Origin: Persicimonas caeni
GTDB taxonomy: Bacteria > Myxococcota_A > Bradymonadia > Bradymonadales > Bradymonadaceae
Direction: 5' to 3'
Length of the DNA stretch: 64,000 bases
Assembly: GCF_006517175.1 (NCBI RefSeq)
Contig: NZ_CP041186.1
Coordinates: 7,405,074-7,469,073, forward strand
The position numbers were made by a program, and so were the translations under genes. Positions 1 to 6,483 of this stretch are shown here, piece after piece; position 1 is the stretch's first letter; the number at the start of each line of letters is the position of its first letter. Under the pieces are notes generated by a model, which saw only the letters and a list, made by a program, of their open reading frames with translations, had not been told where the DNA came from and made no database searches.

Positions 1-390
1 GCGCGCCTGGGGCTCAAGGAGCGTGGCCTCAATCAGGCCATCGAACGCATCGTGACGACGGCCAAAGAGAGCCAATGGATCGTTGTGATCAGCGACCTGT
101 GCGGTGTGATGAACACCGAAGTCGTCACCCGCTCCATCCGCTTGGCACAAATCAAAGGCCACGCGGTTCGCTTCCTGGTGCCGTTTACCCCCGCCTATTA
201 TGAAGACGATCATGACGGCTCGGAGCGCTACAGCATCAGCCGTGAGCTCTTTTCGACCCGTGAGCGCGAAGAGCGCCTCAAGATCGCCAGCCATCTTCGC
301 AAGCTGGGCGTCCAGGTTGACTTTATGAAGCCGGGCCAGTCGGCCTTGCAGTTGTTATTGGGTGGGAGAGGGCGGCGCGTGGCGTCTTAG
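1..390 (+). CDS. DUF58 family protein, C-terminal part (5' end outside window)
   Basis: The reading frame is open from the first base, and the GTG at 52 is internal. The visible 129 residues match the C-terminal half of a DUF58/vWA-like domain: a conserved RGLNQAIERI helix, the IVVISDLCG strand (where DUF58 proteins have a 'LISD' core), then SIRLAQIKGHAVRFLVPF and a helical tail. Family members are usually encoded next to MoxR-type AAA+ ATPases and are thought to work with them in cell-envelope or metal-cofactor assembly; that partner would be upstream of the window. It converges on pgsA, with only 8 bp between the stops. The family is assigned from a partial sequence. Confidence 0.6.
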   Translation, partial: ARLGLKERGLNQAIERIVTTAKESQWIVVISDLCGVMNTEVVTRSIRLAQIKGHAVRFLVPFTPAYYEDDHDGSERYSISRELFSTREREERLKIASHLRKLGVQVDFMKPGQSALQLLLGGRGRRVAS

Positions 391-398
391 CCTCACGC

Positions 399-1016
399 CT
401 ATTCTCGACCGGTGGCCTCGGACTGCACCTTCTCGATCGCCTCCAAGAATCCCTTGAAGTACTCGTAGGCGCTCTGGAGGCTGAAGATCACCGAGATGAT
501 CAGGAGCCACAGTCCAATCAGGTGGAAGTTCAAGCGAAACTCGATGAACCAGTAGTCGACCAGGTATTCGTAGTGGATGATCAGGCCGAGTAGGCCGGTC
601 ATCTGGAAGGCGGTCTTGAACTTGCCGCCTTGTCCGGCGGCGATGATAAAGCCCTCGCCGGCGGCAATGCTTCGAAGACCCATGACCGAGAATTCACGGG
701 CCAAGATGATCATGACGAGCCACGGCGAGATGCGTCCGAGGGGAAGGAGCATCAGCAATGTGGCCATGACCAGCAGTTTGTCGGCCAGCGGGTCCAAAAA
801 CTTTCCGGTGAGGCTCACCAGGTTGCGCTTTCTGGCCAGATAGCCGTCCAACCAATCCGTGACGCTGGCCACCCAGAAGAGCAACACCGCAATCAACCCG
901 GACATCGGATCGCCGTAATAGATAAACAGCGACACCACCGGGATCAGCGCGATCCGAAAGAGCGTCAGGAGGTTGGGAAGGTTGAAGATGTCCTCGCGAA
1001 TCGTGGCCGCGCTCAC
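399..1016 (-). CDS. pgsA: CDP-diacylglycerol--glycerol-3-phosphate 3-phosphatidyltransferase
   Basis: This inner-membrane enzyme makes phosphatidylglycerophosphate from CDP-diacylglycerol and glycerol-3-phosphate, the committed step to phosphatidylglycerol. The 205-residue protein has the complete CDP-alcohol phosphotransferase signature D-x2-DG-x2-AR-x8-G-x3-D-x3-D, seen as DWLDGYLAR followed by GKFLDPLAD at about residues 53-79, and several hydrophobic segments. The length is typical of PgsA. The start is a GTG that overlaps the TGA of the upstream transglycosylase gene (GTGA, 4 bp), so the two are translationally coupled. Other CDP-alcohol transferases share the signature, but size and the N-terminal NLPNLLTLFRI stretch favour PgsA. 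Confidence 0.9.
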   Translation of the reverse strand: MSAATIREDIFNLPNLLTLFRIALIPVVSLFIYYGDPMSGLIAVLLFWVASVTDWLDGYLARKRNLVSLTGKFLDPLADKLLVMATLLMLLPLGRISPWLVMIILAREFSVMGLRSIAAGEGFIIAAGQGGKFKTAFQMTGLLGLIIHYEYLVDYWFIEFRLNFHLIGLWLLIISVIFSLQSAYEYFKGFLEAIEKVQSEATGRE

Positions 1017-1699
1017 TTAGACTCCTCTTCCTTCTGGTAGATCTTGTACCAATAGAAGACCGACGCGACGTAATCGCGGGTCTGCGGGTAAGGAATGCCG
1101 TCGTAGCGTTTCACGGCGGCATCTCCGGCATTATAAGCAGCCAAAATCAAGTTGATGTCGCCGTCATATCGGTCGATCAGGATGCGCAGGAACTTCGCGC
1201 CACCGTAGATATTCTGCCTGGGATCGAACGAGTCGGTCACATTGAGGCTAGCCGCGGTGCGCGGCATCAGTTGCATCAGCCCCTGGGCACCGGCGTGGCT
1301 CTCCGCGTTCGGCTTGAATGCACTCTCCACGCGAATGACTGCTTTGATGAAGCCAAAGGGGACATCGTAGGCTTCGGACGCTTCGGCGATGATGTCGTCG
1401 AATGCGTCTTCGCCTTTGCGCTTGGAGTGCTTTCTGCGCTTTCGCTTGGTCTTCGTGCTCGAAGACTTGCTGGCGCTTCGCTTGCGAATCTTTTTGTCTT
1501 TGGTCGACGTCTTTGAGCCACCGGAGAGAACCTCGAGAAGCTTGTAGCCAGACTTCTTCTCGGTGGTGATGAGGATTTTGCCGTCGGGCGTCTCGTAGCG
1601 GTAAAGCTCGGCGCTCGCCGGCGAGGGCACGAGCACGCTCGCGCACATCAGGACGGCGGCGAGCAAGAAGCCCTGGAGTTTTGGACGTGCTGTGGTCAT
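1013..1699 (-). CDS. exported lytic transglycosylase (SLT domain) with basic linker
   Basis: A 228-residue periplasmic murein lytic transglycosylase that should cleave the MurNAc-GlcNAc bond. It has an N-terminal Sec signal peptide ending near SPASA. A short domain beginning ELYRYETPDGK follows (DUF4124-like), then a very basic Lys/Arg/Ser linker (about residues 65-95), then the SLT domain. The domain shows the catalytic glutamate in VESAF, the GLMQLMP motif and the AYNAG motif. The basic linker could bind anionic lipid or nucleic acid (inference). It is co-transcribed and translationally coupled with pgsA. Confidence 0.88.
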   Translation of the reverse strand: MTTARPKLQGFLLAAVLMCASVLVPSPASAELYRYETPDGKILITTEKKSGYKLLEVLSGGSKTSTKDKKIRKRSASKSSSTKTKRKRRKHSKRKGEDAFDDIIAEASEAYDVPFGFIKAVIRVESAFKPNAESHAGAQGLMQLMPRTAASLNVTDSFDPRQNIYGGAKFLRILIDRYDGDINLILAAYNAGDAAVKRYDGIPYPQTRDYVASVFYWYKIYQKEEESK

Positions 1700-1742
1700 C
1701 TGCGCGGCTCGTGGAGTATCGCAACTCCTCTACCAATAGCGC

Positions 1743-1787
1743 ATGGGGAGGCAGGGACGCAAGTTTTGGGCGTCCCTGCCTCCCCAT
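1743..1787 (-). terminator. 17-bp perfect hairpin downstream of the cysteine-rich lipoprotein gene
   Basis: The arms 1743-1759 and 1771-1787 are perfectly complementary around an 11-nt loop. The hairpin lies just after the stop of the minus-strand gene at 1802 and before the transglycosylase gene, so it probably ends the former transcript. No strong T-tract follows. The core GGAGGCAG/CTGCCTCC also occurs in the palindrome at 33115-33156. Confidence 0.55.
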
Positions 1788-1801
1788 TTAGCGTAACTCG
1801 T

Positions 1802-3355
1802 CTAGCGCGTGCAGTATCCACCCGTCGCGCAGGTGCCGGTGCGGCAATCCGTGCCGTCCCAGCAACTCGTGGTGCAGAAGCCGTTGACGCAGGTGGCGTC
1901 GCCGGCGCAGTTGCTGTTGTCACGGCACTCGTAGCCAGCGCGGTAGTCGGGGCGACATACGCCGTGGTCGCACATCATCTGGCTGCCGCAGTCGGCGTCG
2001 GCCGAGCAGGGGGCGAAGCAGAATCCGTCGATGCAGGTTTCGCCCGAGGGGCACTCGCTGCTGGCGGTGCAAGCTTGGGCCGGGCTCGGGTTGGTCTTGC
2101 ATACGCCGCTCTGGCAAGTCTGGCTGTAGGGGCAGTCACTGTCGGAAGAGCAATCGTAGTGGCAGAAGCCCGACAGGCAGCTCTTCTCGAGGCCGCATTG
2201 CGCGTCGGTCACGCAGATCTTGTCGACGACCTGGCAGGTGCCCGACACACACATCTCGCACGGCTCACAGTCGGCCGAGGACTCACACGACACAGGCCCG
2301 GTCGGGCCGGAGTCGGCCACGCAACGTCCGTCGGCGCCGCAAGACTCACCGCTTCGGCACTGCGCGTCGTCGGTGCATCCCAGGCGGCACTGACCACGGT
2401 CGCAGTACGAGCCGTCGGTGCAGTCGCTGTCGCTCTGGCAAAACTCGTCCGTCACGCACAGTCCGTCCTCGCAGCGCTCGTTGGCCGAGCAGTCGGCGTT
2501 CGACGAGCAGGTCGGCGCTTCGCTTCGGTCCGGGTCGGTGCTCGAGCCAGCGTCGTCTGCGTCGGGCGTGCCGGCATCGGTGCCTCCATTATTGTCGGGC
2601 TGCCCGACCACAGGCGGCGCCGGGGCAGGGCGGCTCGGGTCGAGCGGCGAAGCCGGCGTACACACACCTCGCCAGCAAAGGCCGTTTTGGCCACATTCGT
2701 CGTCTTGGGTGCAACCCGATGAGCAGTGCCCTTCGAAGCAGACTGCATCTTGACCGCAGTCGGTGTCATCGGCGCATTCGACGCGACAACTTCCGTCTTC
2801 ACACAGTCCATTCTCGCCGCAGTCCGTATCTTGCGTGCAGCTGCCGCCGACCACACAGCGTCCTTCGTGGCAGACTTCGTCCACCGCGCAGTCGACGCTC
2901 GCCTCACAGGCCGGTACACACACGCCGTCGACGCTACAAAACTCGCCTTCGAAGCACTCGGCATCCGACTCGCAGCGCACCGGCGCCTCACACATCCCGT
3001 CGTCGCAGCGGCGCGACTGGCAGTCGAGATCCGATTCGCACTCGCCGACACCCGGCTCGGGCCAGCAGTAGCGCCCGGCGGTGCAAATCTCCCCATCGGC
3101 ACACTCCGAGTCGGCGGCGCACACCTCCACGCAGCTATCTTCGCGGCATACCTGGCCTTCACTGCAGTCGCCGTCGGCACTGCATGTCTCCACGACGCTG
3201 TAGGGGCCGTCCTCCTTGTCATTGCAGCCGGAGCAGCCGGCCAAGAACATCAGGGCCAAGGAGGCCAGCACCTGAAGGCATCGCGTGGCAGATATGCGTC
3301 GACATCGACTCATCAAAGGCGTCATTCTCGAGTCTCGATCCATGGGGGAAGCCAT
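1802..3355 (-). CDS. large cysteine-rich repeat lipoprotein
   Basis: About 517 residues. The ATG at 3355 is chosen because AGGAGA lies about 8 nt upstream and a lipoprotein signal peptide follows, ending in the lipobox LAGC. The mature protein is almost wholly short Cys repeats of the type C-x(2-6)-DC-x(2-3)-G-x2-C-x(3-6)-C, well over a dozen units. A Pro/Asp/Thr-rich spacer near the middle contains PDNNGGTDAGTPD. Similar repeats are found in surface lipoproteins of myxobacteria and relatives, sometimes annotated as Dickkopf- or EB-like. The pattern predicts a disulfide-stabilised, extended cell-surface stalk. No enzymatic domain is visible. The gene stands alone with a long upstream region containing a palindromic element. 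Confidence 0.75.
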   Translation of the reverse strand: MASPMDRDSRMTPLMSRCRRISATRCLQVLASLALMFLAGCSGCNDKEDGPYSVVETCSADGDCSEGQVCREDSCVEVCAADSECADGEICTAGRYCWPEPGVGECESDLDCQSRRCDDGMCEAPVRCESDAECFEGEFCSVDGVCVPACEASVDCAVDEVCHEGRCVVGGSCTQDTDCGENGLCEDGSCRVECADDTDCGQDAVCFEGHCSSGCTQDDECGQNGLCWRGVCTPASPLDPSRPAPAPPVVGQPDNNGGTDAGTPDADDAGSSTDPDRSEAPTCSSNADCSANERCEDGLCVTDEFCQSDSDCTDGSYCDRGQCRLGCTDDAQCRSGESCGADGRCVADSGPTGPVSCESSADCEPCEMCVSGTCQVVDKICVTDAQCGLEKSCLSGFCHYDCSSDSDCPYSQTCQSGVCKTNPSPAQACTASSECPSGETCIDGFCFAPCSADADCGSQMMCDHGVCRPDYRAGYECRDNSNCAGDATCVNGFCTTSCWDGTDCRTGTCATGGYCTR

Positions 3356-3384
3356 TTGGGGTCTCTCCTGATAGCTAGAATCAG

Positions 3385-3550
3385 CTAGTGGGGTGACACC
3401 GAAGTGAGATTCAACCTTTCGGTGAGGATAGCGCCGCCAGATTCGGATGCGAACCCCGCAGGCGATGCAGCGCATCGTCGAGGAGTGAGCGCCGAAGCTG
3501 GTGTTGCTAGACCGGCGAAGGTGAATCGAATCTCGGTGTCACACCACTAG
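3385..3550. repeat. MITE-like palindromic element with CTAGTGG terminal inverted repeats
   Basis: The two ends start CTAGTGGgGTGACACCGA and, on the other strand, CTAGTGGtGTGACACCGA. The similarity continues inward with small indels for about 65-70 bp per arm, so the whole 166 bp folds as one imperfect hairpin. There is no open reading frame inside. It sits in the 502-bp gap (3356-3857) between the divergent cysteine-rich and DUF507 genes. The rest of that gap shows no further feature except the DUF507 ribosome-binding site. Related ends are seen at 21430-21449 and 44667-44676. Confidence 0.6.
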
Positions 3551-3857
3551 AGTATATCTCATTGCCGCGCCAATTTTCTATCCACACGCTCGCGCACGGC
3601 TCCTGTTGATGTCTTCGCTTTGTTTGGACTGAGGTGCGCCGAAGATATTCAATTTTTCTGTGGGAGATTTTGAAAGACCCGGCGCGCTTTGACTGTTCAG
3701 TCGCCAGAGGACATTTTTGGTCCGGGGCACAGGGCCGGCCGCGCGTGCTCGAAGGTTCGAAATCACTTTAGGCTTGCCTTCAGCTAGCAAAGCTGCAAAA
3801 AACAAGGCTCGAAGCCCCCAACGAAAGCTAAGTTTTACCGCGGAAACTGGAGGAGAT

Positions 3858-4367
3858 ATGCGGCTCTATCATGGTCAGGTGTCAGCAGTTGCCGGAGAGC
3901 TCGCGCGCACTCTGAGCAAAGAGGACCATCTCGAAATCGAGCCGGCCAATTTGGCGGAAGTCCAGATGGACATCGAGTCGGTACTCAAAGAGTATATTCG
4001 GCTCGATCGCGAGTTGAATAGCCGTGCCCGCGATATTCAGTCGTCCGAGGGCGGCAGCTTCGCGCGCATCAAAAGCCGGCTGGCCCGTCGCAAGGGCGTC
4101 GATGTTCACGACGATCCCATCGGCTACATCATCGACCAGCTCATCGACATCTTCTTTCACTCGCACTTCGTCAACGAAGTCTTCGCCGACGACCGCACGC
4201 TTCGCCTGACGATGAAGCCGATCCTCGAGCGCTATATGAGCGTTCAAGAGGAGCTCGACGAAGAAGTCCGCGACAAGATCAAGAACCTCGAAGAAGGCAG
4301 TCGCGAGTGGGAAGTCGAGTACGAAAAGGTCATGGGGCGCCTCAAGCGCACCAAGAATCTCGAGTAG
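3858..4367 (+). CDS. DUF507 family protein
   Basis: 169 residues starting at the ATG at 3858, which has GGAGGAG 3-9 nt upstream; the frame is open further upstream but without a better start. The C-terminus carries the DUF507 hallmark EGSREWEVEYEKV, preceded by an acidic helix (EELDEEVRDKIKNLEEG). The N-terminus MRLYHGQVSAVAGEL also fits the family. Family members are cytoplasmic, helical and uncharacterised, mostly from deltaproteobacteria and Aquificae-like lineages. The protein seems to hold two related DUF507 halves, since LAEVQMDIESVLKEYIRLD resembles a first copy. Function unknown. Confidence 0.8.
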   Translation: MRLYHGQVSAVAGELARTLSKEDHLEIEPANLAEVQMDIESVLKEYIRLDRELNSRARDIQSSEGGSFARIKSRLARRKGVDVHDDPIGYIIDQLIDIFFHSHFVNEVFADDRTLRLTMKPILERYMSVQEELDEEVRDKIKNLEEGSREWEVEYEKVMGRLKRTKNLE

Positions 4368-4376
4368 GCCGACTGG

Positions 4377-6242
4377 TCATCGAGCGGCGACCATGCGCTG
4401 GCGCACCGAGCGCCACCAACGCGACCAGTAACGGTGCAGCCGTGCGTGACTCCAGGCTTCCAGCGGGGCCCAGCGCCCGGTGACACGCTTGAGCGTCAAG
4501 TTGGCGTTATAAGCCACGTGCTCGGGTCCCTTCTTCAGCATCGGGATGAGCTCGTCGACGGCGTCGACCGTAAAGACGTCGTCGGCCTCGAGCCCGTGGG
4601 CGATAAAGCCCTCCTCGAGCCAGTCATCGCGCCTCTTATCGCCGTTGTCCTTCCACCACTTCTTCCAACTTGCCAGGGCTTTGGCGCGTGCATCGTCAGA
4701 TGCCTTCTCCCAATCCACATTCTCGGCGCGATTCGTCACGCGACGTAGCGCTACGGCAAGCTCTGCACGTACGGCGTCGGGCTGTGTCTCGAGTTGTTGG
4801 AGTAGAAAGGGCACGAGCTCCGGCTCCATAAGATGGATGAGCGAACGCGCCGCCATCACGCGCTCGGCCTCGGCCAGCTCGGTGTCGGCGATGCGTTTCT
4901 TGAGGCGATCGACCGCCAATGTATCCGCCGCCCGACGAATCACGCTGTAGGCGTAAGCCTTCTCCTCCAGACTAAATTCGCTGCGCTCGACGAATCGAAG
5001 CGCGGCACCGACGGCGGCGCCGGACCAGATCGGCACATCTTTGGCGACCTCGAGCGCGCGCTTTCGCACCTTGTCGCTCTTTTCGTGCAACGCGGCCGCA
5101 AGGGCCAACTCCGGGGCGTAAGGCGAGCGAATGCGCTCCAAAAAGTCGAGGGCGCGAATGCGCGTCTCCTCTTTAGGGGCCCGAAACGCTCGGGCCACCG
5201 CCATCGAACGGGCGAGTAGATCGTCGTAATGCCAGTCGACCCACTCCCAGCGCGGCCCAAAATCGAGGCATCCTTCCAAGCGATCGCGTTTGGGGCAGGT
5301 GATGCGAAGGTGGAAGTGATCATCGTGTGGCGACGAGTCGGTCGGCTGGTGGAGCACCTTCTCGGCACGCTTGATGATTTCTTCGTCGGCGCCTTGTGCG
5401 CGGGCGTGGTCGAGCAACAGCTTCTTGAGGCCCTCGCTGATGAAGAGCCACTGAATATGCACGCGCTCGTGGCTCAACAAGGCCTCGACGAGCTTCCAGT
5501 TGCGCTCGACGTCGAACACCAGATCCGGACGCTTGATGCCATCGCCGCTCGAGTCGAAGTCGAGCAGTCCTGGCGCCAGCACCGGTTTGCCGTCCTTTTT
5601 GGTCTTGCAGAAGAATGCCAGATCGGCGTCTCGTCCCGAATTGTGTGATGCACTCCAGGGGATATCGCCGCCGTGTTTCCTGCTCATGTTGCCAATGCGA
5701 AGCTTCGAGCCTGGATATGCCTTCGATACCACCTTCGCCGAGTCCAAGATCACTTCGATGAGTGCCTCCGAGCCAAACTGCGTGTTTCGATTGCGGTGGC
5801 GCTCGATAACCGAATGATGGTCTCCGTCTTCAGGGATACGCGCGGCGTTGCGAAGCTCGCCTCTTCCGACGGTGCCCAGGGACAGCGAATGGATGAACTG
5901 GCGCTTCGGGTCGAGCAGTTTCGCAAAGTCGGGCTGCTCGGGAAGCGGCTTCCACCAACCGACGACTCGTTCACCGGCCGCGTTCACCGCGTGACCGAGC
6001 GCCTTCGAAGCGGCGGCCTTCGCTGGCGCGAGGTCGACGGTCGGCTCGCGCTCGATGACGCGCACCTCGGGCTCCTCGGCCTCCAACTGCACCTCGGCAA
6101 CACTTGCCGGCTGCGATCGCGCAGCCTCCGCGCTCTGTCCACTCTGCAGCAACTCGTGGCTCGTGCCACACGCCGCCAGGGCGAGCAAAGCTATCCAGGT
6201 ACCTGAAACGATATACTTCGACGTATTCAAGCGGGGCGCCAT
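4377..6242 (-). CDS. MepA-type murein endopeptidase lipoprotein with C-terminal HEAT-like repeats
   Basis: About 621 residues. Starts at 6287 (GTG), 6272 (ATG) and 6242 (ATG) are possible; 6242 places a normal lipoprotein signal ending LLALAACG at the N-terminus. The first half is a LAS/M74 penicillin-insensitive murein endopeptidase with the zinc motif HNSGRDADLAF and the distal HDDHFHLRI motif. Such enzymes cut D-Ala-mDAP cross-links in the periplasm. The second half (about residues 330-600) has repeated helical pairs with Arg/Leu periodicity, such as ALDFLERIRSPYAPELA and ALRRVTNRAENVDWEKA, which looks like HEAT/armadillo repeats. That addition is not part of standard MepA. The stop lies 9 bp from that of the convergent DUF507 gene. 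Confidence 0.8.
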   Translation of the reverse strand: MAPRLNTSKYIVSGTWIALLALAACGTSHELLQSGQSAEAARSQPASVAEVQLEAEEPEVRVIEREPTVDLAPAKAAASKALGHAVNAAGERVVGWWKPLPEQPDFAKLLDPKRQFIHSLSLGTVGRGELRNAARIPEDGDHHSVIERHRNRNTQFGSEALIEVILDSAKVVSKAYPGSKLRIGNMSRKHGGDIPWSASHNSGRDADLAFFCKTKKDGKPVLAPGLLDFDSSGDGIKRPDLVFDVERNWKLVEALLSHERVHIQWLFISEGLKKLLLDHARAQGADEEIIKRAEKVLHQPTDSSPHDDHFHLRITCPKRDRLEGCLDFGPRWEWVDWHYDDLLARSMAVARAFRAPKEETRIRALDFLERIRSPYAPELALAAALHEKSDKVRKRALEVAKDVPIWSGAAVGAALRFVERSEFSLEEKAYAYSVIRRAADTLAVDRLKKRIADTELAEAERVMAARSLIHLMEPELVPFLLQQLETQPDAVRAELAVALRRVTNRAENVDWEKASDDARAKALASWKKWWKDNGDKRRDDWLEEGFIAHGLEADDVFTVDAVDELIPMLKKGPEHVAYNANLTLKRVTGRWAPLEAWSHARLHRYWSRWWRSVRQRMVAAR

Positions 6243-6483
6243 CGCGTCTCGTGATCCGATTTTGTTGTGCATGATCCAAGGGTTCACTGCTTAATTCTAA
6301 GGCATCTACGGCTGCAGGTCCATTTCGGAGATGGGTTGAAGCGTTACTTGAGAGCGTGATTAAGTGTTTGAGAACGTACGGGATCGAAATGGTCGACAAA
6401 GTGGCGAAGGTGACCTAAAAGAGAACTGCGCTGCAATGTCCTACGCGCATCAAAACCCCTGAGCGGCCCCTTCTGGTAGTTCA

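Noticed and set aside
1766-2722. 318-codon plus-strand frame opposite the cysteine-rich gene
   Set aside because: Ala/Val/Arg-rich mirror of a Cys-repeat gene; no signal peptide or motif.
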